A DNA stretch of 64,000 nucleotides from Branchipolynoe longqiensis (GCA_030323885.1 CM059194.1:25857363-25921362), one strand, 5' to 3'. Numbered from the stretch's first letter, positions 11,601 through 23,296 are shown. Translations and numbers: made by a program. The notes: generated by a model not told the origin, from the sequence alone.

Positions 11601-11982
11601 ATCAACAATTGTAATCACACTAGTATAAGTGATTCACTGATTATGACTAATGGCGCCCACTAAATGCAAGTGTGAGAAGCATGGAAGCCTCCTAGCGGCA
11701 TCTGAGTGAGGGGTGTGACGTGGAAGAGCGGGCAACCCCCACCCAACGCAGATGAGAGAATGGGGGGTGGGAAGAGCCATCGGCTACTTCCTAATTATTA
11801 CCTGTGATAAGGGGCTTAGATACAGTTATCCATTTATATTATATGTCCCGCGCGGAAGGGAATTCCTGTCTATTAGTATTACCCTTCTTACCTACTATAT
11901 TATGTCTTACTACATGTCTGGCCCACCACCTGTACAACGGCATGATGCAGTGAGTTTGCCATACCAACAACCTTAGTTTTTT
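11601..11982. other. Unassigned spacer
   Basis: No gene or repeat recognised between the LINE tail and M1. Confidence 0.4.
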
Positions 11983-12327
11983 TTAAAGTTGCATAGTCCG
12001 ATGAAAATATCAAATTTTCAAAGCCAAAACAATTATCTAGATTTGATTCTACATATCTAACTTAGATGCTGGTGCATTTATTAAACATTTGTCATCACGC
12101 TGAAGGGAATTTAAGAGAACCTGTTACTGCAGATGCCTATGGTGTCAGAGTTTTGGCATGCTTGCCAAAATTAATTTTGCATGGTTGTACTTCAAATATC
12201 TCCCAAGTTAACCATCTAAAATAAAAGTTACTTCAAACTAAAGTGAGGTAGTCTATAGCGATCAATCTAATGTATTTATCTCAGAAAATGACAGAAACTC
12301 TAAACCATAGGACTATGCAACTTTAAT
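11983..12327 (+). mobile_element. M1 MITE, full length
   Basis: Ends TTAAAGTTGCATAGTCCG and GGACTATGCAACTTTAA are inverted. TTAA at both ends could be target duplication or part of the repeat; a TTAA target would suggest a piggyBac-type parent. Confidence 0.9.
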
Positions 12328-12394
12328 CATACCATAAAATGACTAAAACTAGGTGGGTTGGTGGTGGAAGTCCTCTCTAAGACCTAGGGAGAGA

Positions 12395-12670
12395 AGGAGA
12401 AATGTCGAGAAAGGGCGCAGAGAGAAAGAGAGATTATGGGAGAGAAAGCAGGTGATGAGAGGTGGTGGAGGGGGTGAGATAGGGAGAGGGAGTGGGGAAT
12501 GGAAGGGGCAGAGGGGGTGGAGGGGGGTGTGGGTGGGAAGGGAAGGGAGTGGAGGAAGGAGAGAGAGAGAGGGAGGGAGGGGTGAGGGTGGAGGGGTAGG
12601 CGAGGGGGAGGGGGGAGAGGAAGAATGAAGGGGAGGGGGAGAGAGGAAGAGGGGGGGGAGGGAGGGGGGA
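12395..12670. repeat. Polypurine (GGA-rich) tract
   Basis: The plus strand is almost purely G and A for about 270 bases, with GGAGGGG, GAGAGAGA and GGGAGAGG words. The Pro/Ser-rich and Arg/Gly-rich open frames on the two strands are composition effects. Confidence 0.9.
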
Positions 12671-12871
12671 ATTAACGCACAATAGCCCCCTCCCAATCCA
12701 AGCAATTCGTTGTCAATATATAATTTCTGGGGAAAATCTGCGGATCGACTCGACTCGCTCCGGGGGGTTGGCAGCACTGTGTAAGTACAGCGACACTGTC
12801 TTGGCGGGTCCTGGTGCCTGGGAAGGAGCATAACACACAGACGTTATCAGCCAGGACCACCATCGGTGTCC

Positions 12872-13377
12872 CCGGTGTGGCGGTTTCAGCCGTGCACCAG
12901 TTTCAGCCATGCGCATAGACTCAAACTCAAGGCATTGTCAATGGTCGTGAGCAATCTTCATACAGAAAATACAGAAAAAGTGAAATATCTCTAAAACCAC
13001 ACCACCTATTAACAAATCGCTTGGTGCACATATAGAAAACATCTTTACCAAAAAGATTATATTAAATTTATAAGGTTAGGGTTCTTGATTTCTATTAATT
13101 TTGAATAAAACTAATGTTTTGCACTTCGTGTACCGTCAAACTCAAGGCATTGTCAATGGTGGTGAGCAATCTTCATACAGAAAATCCAGGAAAAGTGAAA
13201 TATCTCTAAAATCACACCACCTAGAAACAAATCGCTTGGTACTCATATAGAAAACATCTTTACCAAAAATGTTATATTAAATTTATAGGGTTAGTGACTC
13301 ACGACCATTGACAATGCCTTGAGTTTGAGTCTATGCGCACGGCTGAAACTGACAGTGAGCTGAAACCGCCACACCGG
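12872..13377. mobile_element. M5: fold-back element with 79-bp arms and tandem interior
   Basis: Arms at 12874-12951 and 13297-13375 are inverted copies, about 90% alike by eye, starting CCGGTGTGGCGGTTTCAG and ending GTCAATGGTCGTGAG. Between them a unit beginning TCAAACTCAAGGCATTGTC repeats at 12921 and 13136 (period 215). The same unit, also as a tandem pair, occurs inside M6 at 51327. No protein encoded. Confidence 0.85.
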
Positions 13378-14045
13378 CAACCCTCCCCCCCCCCCGCCTC
13401 TTGCCTCCCCCCCCCCCACCCACCCACCCGCCTCCCCGTACCCTTACCCGGCCGCTTCGCTGGTACCAGAAAGCTGCTGGACATTTGCGCTAAAATATGG
13501 CAAGCCGGAAAAAGGCGAAAGGACGCGATTTGGCGGGAAAGCCTAGCTAGTCAACCCCCCTCTCCCCACACACCTCCATCCACCCTCACTCGCAGCACTC
13601 CTCCCACAGGAAGTGCCGAGCGCGCACGGCACTGGTTACAGGCGTGCGCAGGCGTTACAGCCCTAACGACTGCGGCCAAGCCAAGCACGGCAGGCGCGCT
13701 GGTTCGCGGCAGGCGATCGGAGAGGAGTTGGTGAGACGGATCTCGGGCGATTAAGGATGGCGTGCTAGGACTGTAGGTAAGGGCTGTTAATTATCACAGG
13801 AGGAGACACTGCAGACTAACCCCACTGGGTGTCACGACCTCCTCCTGTGTCTAAGTAGTCTAACCTTACGGCACGGGGCGCCAGGCAGACGACCAGTCAC
13901 CAGCGAAAGGAGTAACCCGCTTCGCCAGTAGCTAAAGGCAGCTTTGTCGTCTGCTCTGGCTGGATGTCGTCTGTTATCAAACCATGTCCGCTTCAAGTTG
14001 CATAATCTTTTATTTTGTGCCAAATAGATAATTATATATATATAT
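13378..14045. other. GC-rich block; possible first exon with donor site
   Basis: C runs are followed by a CpG-rich stretch (13480-13740) unlike the surrounding repeats. GACTGTAG|GTAAGG near 13769-13775 would be a good plus-strand splice donor. An 11-bp inverted repeat CACAGGAGGAG/CTCCTCCTGTG sits near 13796 and 13840. No coding sequence is recognised and a transcribed non-coding exon is only a guess. Confidence 0.3.
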
Positions 14046-14047
14046 AT

Positions 14048-14192
14048 CCAGTAAAACCTTTCTAAATCGACCGACCTTGGTACCGACTTCAACGTTTAAG
14101 TGGTCCATTTAGGGAGGTGGCCGGTTTAGGGAGTTACAATATGGTTATAAATATAACGGTATTGTTCCGACCCAAATAAAGCGATTAATATA
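14048..14192 (+). mobile_element. M2 left part, truncated by minisatellite
   Basis: CCAGTAAAACCTTTCTAAAT starts the element; the right half is missing. The sequence runs from AGCGATTAATATA straight into the 25-bp repeat. Confidence 0.85.
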
Positions 14193-14945
14193 CCATGATC
14201 TGATAAAACTAGTATCAACATGGTCTGATAAAATTGATATCAACATGGTCTGATAAAACTGATATCAGCATGATCTGATAAAACTTATATCAGCATGATC
14301 GGATAAAACTTATATCAGCATGATCGGATAAAACTGATATCAACATGATCTGATAAAACTGATATCAACATGATCTGATAAAACTTATATCAGCATGATC
14401 GGATAAAACTTATATCAGCATGATCGGATGAAACTGATATCAGCATGATCTGATAACACTGATATCAATTACCAGCATGATGATAAAACTGATATCAGCA
14501 TGATCTGATAAAAACTGATATCAGCATGGTCTGATAAAACTGATATCAGCATGGTCTAATAAAACTGATATCAATTACCAGCATTATCTGATAAAACTGA
14601 TATCAACATGATCTGGTAAAACTGATATCAACATGATCTGATAAAACTTATATCAGCACGATCTGATAAAACTGATATCAGCATGGTCTGATAAAACTGA
14701 TATCAGGATGAGCTGATAAAACTGATATCAATTACCAGCATGATTTGATAAAACTGATATCAGCATGATCTGATAAAACTGATATCAGCATGGTCTGATA
14801 AAACTGATATCAATTTCCAGCATTATCTGATAAAACTGATATCAACATGATCTGATAAAACTGATATCAGCATGATCTGATAAAACTGATATCAGCATGA
14901 TCTGATAAAACTGATATCAGCATGGTCTGATAAAATTGATATCGG
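14193..14945. repeat. 25-bp minisatellite, about 29 units
   Basis: Unit ATGATCTGATAAAACTGATATCAGC with variants (GGTCTG, CGGATA, CAACATG). An extra ATTACC or TTTCC is inserted in five places, about 100-240 bp apart. The unit contains the palindrome GATATC. There are no unique spacers between units. Confidence 0.95.
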
Positions 14946-14992
14946 AATGGACCAGATGGGATGGCTGAATGAGTTGAGCGTCCGGTTTCCAT
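14946..14992 (+). mobile_element. SINE-A head fragment
   Basis: GACCAGATGGGATGGCTGAA with TGAGTTGAGCGTCCGGTTTCC matches the first 45 bases of the SINE-A/B head. Confidence 0.7.
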
Positions 14993-15738
14993 TTTACATT
15001 TAATCTTCAGTTTCTACTGCTTAAATTATGTGAAGTTTCAAAGCTCAAGCCTAAAAATAAACATGGCACCCCCCTTTAATATGGGGTTTGCATCCCATGA
15101 ACCTCTGAAATGCGTGTTAACTTTGGCTTTGCCTCAGTCGGTAGGGCCACAAACCCCATATCTGGCAATAATTATTTAATAGTTAATATATTGCACCCAT
15201 TAACACCGGTGTAGAAATAGTTAACCACATTTCCCATCACTTATAGGTAAAGCTAATCAAGCAACTCAAAGTTACTGTTGGAATCTAAAAAGAAATCCAA
15301 CATGTATTGGAATGTGGGGGTGTTGCGGACGATTCTGAATTTGCCCCCTATTTTTTTTTTTTTTTTTTTTACTTCCATCTATTTATAGCGTGGGAGCTTC
15401 CATTAACACAGGACCCCGATCACAAGACCATAAGTTAAAGAAAGCAAATATAACAACAAAACCCATTATTAGCTTACCCCAACAATTCAGATTTAAGTAC
15501 AACACTTAATGCCCTTCCCTGCTCCCGTTGTTCTATCCTCCACCCCCACCCCCGCCCCCACCCTCTCCCCCACCCCCACCCCCACTCCCACACTTCTCAC
15601 AACCACCACCACCATTAACCACATGCATGACTAAGTAACTCCTCCCAATATTCACCACTAACAACCCGACAACTAGCAACCACAGCGCAAATGACGACGT
15701 AAAACTAAATCAACCTAGACACTTCTCCCTCATGTACA
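14993..15738. other. Spacer with poly-T and C-rich runs
   Basis: No gene seen. A T run of about 20 near 15351 and a CCCCCAC-rich stretch at 15539-15600 are simple sequence. Confidence 0.45.
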
Positions 15739-15843
15739 GGGCGTGGTGGTAGAATCGGTAGAGCGCAGGCTTCCCGTGCATCGGGAGTTTTGATTCCCGG
15801 TCGAGTCCAAGTACAAAATTTATACTTGTCGCTTCCTTGCCTG
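15739..15843 (+). mobile_element. SINE-A head and core, left part of a split copy
   Basis: GGGCGTGGTGGTAGAATCGG head, TTGATTCCCGGTCGAG B-box region and ACTTGTCGCTTCC core. It is cut after CCTTGCCTG by LINE copy 2 and resumes at 18066 with the same ten bases. Confidence 0.9.
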
Positions 15844-18065
15844 TAAAACCATGGAGCGCATGGTAAACAACCGCCTCTTCTGGCTACTGGAGTCAGGACA
15901 CCACCTGTCCAACCTTCAATATGGCTTCAGACGGGGCTGCAGCACCCTCAAACATTTGGTGCGCATGGAGACCTTCATAAGAGATTCTTTCCTTAAGAAG
16001 GAGCACGTTGTGGCTGTCTTTTTCGACCTCAAAAAAGCCTATGACACAAAGTGGCAGCATGGCATCATGGAGGATCTTCATGCGATTGGCCTTCGTGGCC
16101 ACCTGCCAATTTTCATCAGGAACTTTCGAGCCTTCAGGAATTTCCTAGTCCGTGTCAAGACTACCTATTCCAGGCTACACTCACAAGAACTAGGAGTACC
16201 TCAAGGCAGCATACTGGCCGTGACCCTTTTCGGGGTCAAGGTTAATGGTATTGCTGCTGCTGTAAAGCTGGGGTTCTCCTGTAGTCTTTTCGTGGACGAC
16301 TTTGTTTTATATTACAGCGGTGCTAACATGAATGTCATAGAGAGACAGCTACAACTAAGCATAAATGGGATCCATCGATGGTCAGTTCTGAATGGTTTCA
16401 AATTTTCCAAGACCAAAACAGTCTGCATGCACTTCTTCCTGCTGTGTAGAATGCATGCATAACTGGAGCTGACCCTTGATGGGGATCCCATTAAAGTCGT
16501 TGAGAAAACCAAATTTCTGGGCCTCATTCTCGACGCAAAACTGTCTTTCGTGCCACATATAAAGTACCTGAAAACAAGATGCCTGAAAGTGCTAGATATT
16601 CTGAGGGTGCTGTCCAGCTCAGAGTGGGGAATTGACAGAGATGTTCTGCTCTCCGTGTAGAGAACCTTGGTTCGGTCATGAGTGGATTATGGCAGCATAG
16701 TATATGGTTCCACAAGGAAATCATATATTGGGCTGCTAGACACGATCCACCACCAGGGACTTCGCCTGGCCCCTGTCGAAGCCAATGAACCATCACTTAA
16801 CAACAGGAGAATCAAACTGGCCATGCAATATGTAGTCAAGATAAAAACTAATGCATTGAATCCTGCACACAATTGTCTATTCGAGCAACATGACGAATCC
16901 AGGTATGAAGCCAGGCCGAATTACATCCGGCCACTGAGGCTCTGAATGAAAGCTCATTTGGAGGCCTTGGGTGTGGATTTGGATGTGTTGGAGGATGCCA
17001 AAGTCCCAGAACATCCCCCATGGTCGTTGAGGAAGCAATCCGTTATCCTCTGACTGTTGGAACTGAGGAAGTCTGGGACACATCCACTCGAGTACCAAGG
17101 ACTGCATGCAGAGATTCAAGGCCAGTTTGCAGACCACCTCTCCATATACAGTGCTGGTTTGAAAGACCAAAGCCAGGTAGCTGCTGCGGCAGTCTGCCGA
17201 CGGGAAACATTTGGCATATGCTTGCCCGATCAGAGCTCGATTTTCACTGCGGAAGCCCGAGCACTCCTTCTCACGTTGGAGTGTATCGAGGTATCCAACC
17301 ACACTAACTATGTTATATACAGTGATTCGTTCTCTTGCCTCCTGGCTGTTCCTGGACTGAAAACGAATCACCCTATTCTAGCAACGGTCATTTATAAAAT
17401 GAACCAACTGGCAACGGATGGGTATGACATCCACCTGTGCTGAGTGCCTGGCCATGCCAGCATACATGGAAATGAACGAACTGATCGGGCTGTGAAGAAG
17501 GCCCTGAACTGTGATCTTGAACCGTGTCTGATCCCTCACTCTGATCTGAAACCACTAATAGCCACCCACATAAAATCCAAATGGCAACATGAGTGGGATG
17601 AAAACATTAATAAACTTAAAGAAATTGAACCATCTGTGGGAAAACCACCACAGACTCATGCGGGAGGTCGGCAGGACCAAGTGGTCCTTAGCCGCTGCTG
17701 TATTGGGCACTCGTGGCTTACACATGTTTTTCTGCTCAAGGGGGAACCTCCCCCTGAATGTTTTGGGTGTCAGTCCCTGCTGACACTCAAACACATTTTA
17801 CTAAATTGTGTTGATTTTTTGGCCCTGCACCAACAATTCTACACTGCAGACAGTATGCATGACCTATTTACTAAAGTAAATCAAGAAAACATTTAGCCTT
17901 TTTGAGGGAAGCTGGACTGTACCACCTCATATAGTTTACTAAATAAATTCTATCAATTATTAATACAACTTTTCTTTTTCTATGGGGATTTGTTTCCCTT
18001 GACCACAAGGCCGTGAATATGGCCTATGCTGCCGACACGGCATAAAGCAACCACCAATCAATCAA
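15844..18065 (+). mobile_element. LINE copy 2, Nimb/I-like, inserted in SINE-A
   Basis: Same family as copy 1 but less truncated at the 5' end. It starts TAAAACCATGGAGCGC and ends (AATC)n. TCCTTGCCTG at 15834-15843 and 18066-18075 is the target-site duplication; removing the LINE restores a normal SINE-A core (CTTGCCTGGCGCTTGGC). Confidence 0.93.
15851..17935 (+). pseudogene. LINE ORF2 remnant: RT plus RNase H, broken
   Basis: RT motifs: YGFRRGCSTLKH (near 15919), motif A AVFFDLKKAYDT with Asp kept, motif B GVPQGSILAVTLF, motif C SLFVDDFVLYY. RNase H: the first catalytic Asp is lost (YSAGLKDQ where copy 1 has YTDGSKDQ); TAEARALLLTLE and YSDSFSCL are kept. Stops at 16460, about 16658, 16679 and 17441, plus a deletion near 16772 (about 30 bases relative to copy 1), break the frame. 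The TGA at 16679 is shared with copy 1. Confidence 0.9.
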
Positions 18066-18293
18066 TCCTTGCCTGGCGCTTGGCATTTTTATGATAGGCC
18101 AAGGACTGGTTATCATAGTGCCAGGATAATGAGACAGAGTGGGATATCACATTATCAGGTCATGGCACCAGTGGCCTGGTCTCCCAGTGGGACAGGACTG
18201 TAAAGTTGCCATGAGTCCACACTGTCACAAGTCGGTACCTGTCTTAATATGACCTTAGATGTTGCCTGGATGTAAAACTCCAACAACCAACCA
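18066..18293 (+). mobile_element. SINE-A right part of the split copy
   Basis: Continues the core (GGCGCTTGGCATTTTTATGAT) and tail 1 to AAAACTCCAACAACCAACC. Confidence 0.9.
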
Positions 18294-18515
18294 ACCAGAC
18301 GGGATGGCTGAATGATTTAGAGCGTCCGTCTCCCTTGTTTGGTAGATCGTGGGTTCGAATCCTGGTCGAGTCAAACCAATGACTTAGAATTTGATACTTG
18401 TCGCTTCCTAGCCTGGCGCTCTGCATTATTAGGATAGGGCAAGGAGCAGTGGAATGAGGAAGACCAATCGCCCGTGATTGAAATTTCCCCTGCTTAAACA
18501 ACTAATGTACACCAA
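18294..18515 (+). mobile_element. SINE-B (tail 2), full length
   Basis: The head ACCAGACGGGATGGCTGAAT and the core are the same as in SINE-A, but after GGATAGGGCAAGG it switches to AGCAGTGGAATGAGGAAGAC and TTTCCCCTGCTTAAAC, the tail also seen on SINE-D. Confidence 0.88.
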
Positions 18516-19370
18516 CAAAAATCTTCATGTCCGGGTGCAAATTCCTGCATGAACCAATCTGGTTAGAACCCCACTCACTCAACATCATTATCGTTTCTCT
18601 TTCCCTTATTTTAGCTAATAAAAGATGTATATTGTAGGCTACATCTTTTGTTTTTATTAATGTATTGTAAGAGCGCCTGGGTTTTTTTCAAATAAGATTT
18701 TATTGAGATGAACGTCAGAGCTGAATAGTCCGATGGAAGTATTTCAAGTGAAGGTTTCCCTTAGATTGGTTAAACATAGGACTTTCTTTATTCCTATGGC
18801 ACATTTACATCTTAATTCTACAATGAAAGGGCGATTATTGACCATGGGACAGATGGAAGTCGGCAGGTTTTGAGCTCAACGATGCAGGTATTGCAGGTAT
18901 TGCAATACTTCAGGGAGTTTGATGCCCCTGCCCTGCAGAGTTGTAAACCACTGCCTTGTGGTACAGGTTCTTGACAGAACCGAAGGCTAAGGGAGCAAAC
19001 CCTAAACAAAAAAACATGTAACTGTGGCAGCATTAAGGACGGTTGATGTATGGAACTCCCAACATCTCCCGACCAGCCACTGCAGGGACAAATAGTTTTG
19101 CACCTGTCTGGACATGTTCTTGCTGGTGTAAAACCTCTATTTGCTCCCCGAGAGTGTGCCGCTGGTAACTTGCAAAAGCCAGCAGCACTTCAACACTTTT
19201 GCAGGCAGCTTTGATGAAATGTACAACCACACAAAACACCATAAATGGAGAGCGGCAGTCAAGTAATGAAAACAGTCTTTGTCGCATCGCGACCGACAGC
19301 ATGATGATGATGATGATGCATCACACACATGGTCAGTCTGAATAGATTGCAAATATCGTGAACGTGATGA
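18516..19370. other. Unassigned, low-confidence decayed coding trace
   Basis: No repeat recognised. A minus-strand frame at about 19033-19302 reads smoothly (for example EVLHQQEHVQTGAKLFVPAV) and similar-looking peptide continues upstream with stops. It could be a decayed transposase, but I do not recognise a family. Confidence 0.25.
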
Positions 19371-20250
19371 AAATGTGAAAAAGTGCGCATAGAGCAGGGT
19401 TCGAACCCATAATTCTTGCCATTCCGAGGCTAGCATGCAAAGCATATCACTACCTATGCTCCCTGATGCAATCATCCTATCCAAGCCTACCTGTCTATGT
19501 GGTGCCTTGCCTGAGAGGGAAGTGCAAACTACTATACTCATACCAGATGAACACTCCATATACACTGAGACGCGGTCCCCGTGTTGGTAGATCGTGGGGT
19601 CGTAGGTTCGAACGCTGATCGAGTCAAACCAATGACTTAAAAATTGATACTTGTTGCTTCCTAGCCTGGTGCCCGGCATTATTAGGATAGGGTAAGGACT
19701 GGTTGGTTCAGTGTCAGGATAATGTGACTGAGTGGGATATCAGGTCATGGTGCTGGCAGCCTGGTCTTCCAGTGTGGCAGCACTATAAACTCGCCATGAG
19801 TGCGCACTGTCACAAGTCAGTACCCATCCTGATATTACCTTAGATGTTGCTAGGACGTAAAACAACAACAACAAGCAAAAACTATACTTATCCCCCGGGA
19901 ATTGTAAGTATTTTAAGTGGCTTCCATCCAGAAGTCGTGTAATGCTTGCAATTATGTACATACAGGCAATGCACTCATATATATACATACAAAGGGTAGA
20001 TTCAACAACCATACAACATGTAGCATGTATCGGATTCAGGTCATATCTCAACCAGTGTTGTGCAGGGTGATAAAAATGGGGAAATATTGTGGCCAGAGCA
20101 GTATTTGAATCCACACCTCTTAGCATGCAAACCATTTTACCACCTAGACTCCCTGATGCAATCACCGTGTCCAAGCCTACCTGTCTCTGTGGCTCCTTGT
20201 CTGAGACGCAGAAGTGCAGACACACATAACTGTAACCTAGACAATGTGCT
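19371..20250 (-). mobile_element. SINE-C dimer interrupted by SINE-A
   Basis: Two tRNA-like units in reverse orientation, with B-box region GGGTTCGAACCC near 19400 and a decayed one near 20105. They are joined by the SINE-C tail (GGGAATTGTAAG...TTCAACAACCATACA). SINE-A at 19542-19880 splits the dimer between the first unit's leader and the second unit's tail. Confidence 0.8.
19542..19880 (+). mobile_element. SINE-A inserted in SINE-C
   Basis: Flanked by ACTATACTCAT (19531-19541) and ACTATACTTAT (19881-19891), an 11-bp target duplication with one mismatch. The head is partly scrambled (ACCAGATGAACACTCC...), the core and tail are normal, ending (AAC)n. Confidence 0.85.
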
Positions 20251-20278
20251 CGTAAGTACCCCTCATTTCCCTTCTGCA

Positions 20279-20610
20279 CCGGACGCAGTGGCCGAATCGG
20301 TAGAGCGCAGGATTCCCATGCGGAAGGTCCAGAGTTCGAATCCCAGCTGAGTCAAACCGATGAGTTATAAAATTGATACTTGTCGCCACCTATCCAGGCA
20401 TTCGGCATTAATAGGATAGGACAAGGACTGGCTAGCATAGTGCCAGGATAATGTGACTGTGTGGGATATCTGGTCATGGTGCTGGTGGCCTGGTCTCCCA
20501 GTGGGGCAGTACTATAAAGTCGCAATGAGTGTGCACTGTTACAAGTCGGTACCCATACTGATATGATCTTAGATGTTGCCAAGATGTAAAACTCCAACAA
20601 CCAACCAACC
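20279..20610 (+). mobile_element. SINE-A, full length
   Basis: Head CCGGACGCAGTGGCCGAATC, B-box-like GAGTTCGAATCCCAG, normal core and tail 1, ending in CCAACAACCAACCAACC. Confidence 0.9.
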
Positions 20611-20632
20611 ATTTGCGTTCTGATACATTGTG

Positions 20633-20988
20633 TTAAAGTTGCATAGTCTGATGGTTTTGAATTTCTGTATTTTTTCTGAGTTAAATATATTAGGTCGATC
20701 ACTAGTATCTACTTTACATTAGTTCAAAGGTACTTTTATTTTAAATGGTGAACTTAGGAAATATTTTGAGTGCAAACATGGAAAATTAGTTTTGGCAAGC
20801 TTGCCAAAACTCTGACACCATAGAATTCTGCAGTAACAGGTTTAGTTAAATTGACTCAATATTGCCTTCTACGCAGAAACAAATGCTTAATAAGTGCAGC
20901 AGTATCTAAGTTAGATATGTAAACTCAAATCTAGATAATTGGTTTGGTTTTGAAAATTTGATATTTCATCAGACTATGAAGCTTTAAA
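20633..20988 (-). mobile_element. M1 MITE, full length
   Basis: Reverse orientation: TTAAAGTTGCATAGTCTG at the left, CAGACTATGAAGCTTTAA at the right, with TTAA at both edges. It follows SINE-A after about 20 bp. Confidence 0.9.
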
Positions 20989-21099
20989 ATGCGCTGCTGA
21001 ATATTGCCAACTACAGCAATTACCTCACACACAAATCTACCAGAACAAGACAAAACAAGATGAACACATTAAAAGGTGTACAATGTCCGTTCATATCAT

Positions 21100-21945
21100 A
21101 TTCACTCATGATTCACATCAATCTAAACCACAGTTCATTCATGGCTCACATCAATCGATATCATAGCCTGATCATAGTTCACAGCAGCTTATATTATGGT
21201 TGACTCATGGTTCACATCAGTCTATATCATGGTTCACTCATGGTTTGCATCAATCTGTATCATGGTTGTTGCAGGCATCACATTAATATATATCATGGTT
21301 CAAGTCAACCAATACTCATGGTTGACTCAGAGTTCATATCAACCTATATCATGGCTGGCTCATGGTTTACTTCAATGCATAGCATGGTTCACTCACTTCT
21401 CACATCAAGATATATCATGGTTCATGGTTCCCTTATATCAACATATATCATGGTTATTGTAGGACTCACATCAACATATATCATGGTTCATGATTCCCTC
21501 ATGGTTCATGTCAACATATATCATGGTTATTGTAGGACTCACATCAATCTATATCATGGTTCCCTCATGGTTCACATCAGCCTATGTAATGGTTCCCTCA
21601 TGGTTTGTGTCAACCTATACCATGGTTCCCTCATGGTTCACATTAGCCTACATCACGGTTCCCTGGTGGTTCACATCGGCGTATACCATGGTTCCTTCAT
21701 GGTCTTTTGTAAACCTATACCATGGTTCCTGCATGGTTCACATCAGCCTATATCATGGTTCCCTCATGGTTTATGTCAACCTATATCGTGGTTGTTGCAT
21801 GACTCACATCAATCCATTCCATGGTTCACATCAGCCTATATAATGGTTCCCTCATGATTTATGTCAACCTATACCATGGTTGACTCATGGTTCACATCAG
21901 CGTATATCATGGTTCACTGATGGTTGCCACAGGACTCACATAGAC
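21100..21945. repeat. 33-bp minisatellite
   Basis: The commonest unit is CATGGTTCCCTCATGGTTCA followed by CATCAGCCTATAT; the left part is more irregular. Because 33 is divisible by three, two plus-strand frames stay open for up to 650 bp and give a Met-Val-His-rich repeat peptide. There is no other sign of coding. Confidence 0.9.
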
Positions 21946-22190
21946 CTACAGCGTGATCTGTATGCCGTGACTACGGAGTACAAATGTGACATATTGGGAC
22001 ATGACTTCTCCAAGTGGCTGGTCCACTGGATTATTCCTCTATTAACTCTAACAGAATACTCCACCGCCTTGTCTGTGTGTCTGTGTTTTTATATTCAACT
22101 AGTAGTTTATCTGTCTTATATGATCGCAATGGAGGTAGTAATGTGTTATTAAACCTGTATCAATCTGGCGGACTATTTCAAGGCATGAAC

Positions 22191-22510
22191 GGGCGTGGTG
22201 GCCGCCGAATTGGTAGAGTGTGGGCCTCGCGTGCGGAATGTCGGGAGTTTGGTTCCTGGTCGAGTCAAACCAATGACTTACGAAATTGGTACTTGTCACT
22301 ACCTAGCCTGGTGCTCGGCATTAATAGGATAGGGCAAGGACTGGTTAGCTCAGTGTCAGGATAATTTGACTGAGTAGGATATTGGGTCATGGTGTTGGCA
22401 GTTGGGCAGCACTATAAAGTTGCCATGAGTGCGCACTGTCACAAGTCATTACCCATCCTGATATGACCTTAGATGATGCCAGGACATAAAACTCCAACAA
22501 CCAACCAACC
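22191..22510 (+). mobile_element. SINE-A
   Basis: Head GGGCGTGGTGGCCGCCGAAT, core, tail 1 with a deletion of about 15 bases before GGGCAGCACTATAAAG, end CCAACAACCAACCAACC. Confidence 0.9.
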
Positions 22511-22836
22511 AGTTTATGGCGAGCTACACTCAGACGAGCCATCTTTGCAGTAGTCTAAGCGCATGCTTGAATAGAAACATGTGCATACCAATTGTTGTGT
22601 TATATATTACAATAACATTTTATATAAATATCATAATAATAGAACTAGGGCCGCGAGGTCCAGGGGAGTTGAGCATTGTCCGGTGTGTGTCTGAGGTAGC
22701 TTGAGCAGCATGGATGAGCATTGCTGTTTGCAGGCAGGTATGGCTAGTATCGAGGCCTGAAGGGGTTTATCAGCAGCCCTTTTTGCTGCTGTGGGGCACT
22801 TTCTGCCACCAAATTTTGCTTTAAGAAAATAAAGAA
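22511..22836. other. Unassigned spacer
   Basis: No gene recognised. A short stem is possible around CAGCAGCCCTTTTTGCTGCTG near 22770. Confidence 0.35.
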
Positions 22837-22921
22837 CGTAGCGACATCTGCCGATGTTTAAGTCATTGGCTTGATTCAACCAGGGTTTGAAACGCCACGA
22901 CTTATCAAAACAGGAGACAGA
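22837..22921 (-). mobile_element. SINE-A head fragment
   Basis: Reverse of head and start of core: GTAGCGACATCTGCCGATG, AAGTCATTGGCTTGATTC, CAGGGTTTGAAACGCC. Confidence 0.7.
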
Positions 22922-22974
22922 CAATTCATTCGGTGATGTATTGATGTGTATATATGTATAAAGTAAAGATTGTT

Positions 22975-23296
22975 TTATTTAACGATGCCTCTAGAGCACA
23001 TTGATTTTTATCATCGGCTATTGGATGTCAAACATATGGTCATTCTGACATATTTCTTTGGAGGAAACCTGCTGCCGCCAGATAGCCTACTCTTTCCGAT
23101 AAGCAGCAAGGGGTCTTTTATATGCACTTTCCCACATACAGGACATCACATACCACAGCCTTTAATGAACCCTTTCTGGACCACTGATTGGAACGGGAAA
23201 TAGCACAAACTGCAAATGTGCCCACTGAGCAGGATCGATAGGATGATCCACACATTCACAGGTGGACACTCTACAACCTGAGCTACGTCCCGCTCC
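22975..23296 (-). mobile_element. SINE-E, mollusc-type tRNA-derived SINE
   Basis: On the minus strand it starts GGGACGTAGCTCAGGTTGTA (A-box-like tRNA head) and contains body words ATGTGCTCT and AAAAGACCCCTTGCTGC. It ends with AATAAAACAATCTT. I recall this body (AGAGCACATTGATT, CGGCTATTGGATGTCAAACA) as one of the commonest repeats in mollusc genomes; this is the main basis for the organism guess. Confidence 0.8.

Noticed and set aside
14193..14945. 25-bp direct repeats resembling a CRISPR array
   Set aside because: Units are contiguous without unique spacers, there are no cas genes, and the context is a eukaryotic genome; it is a minisatellite.
21207..21857. 216-codon open frame with Met-Val-His repeats
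   Set aside because: It lies wholly within a 33-bp minisatellite; the period divisible by three keeps two frames open. No domain, and the unit shows no codon-like constraint.
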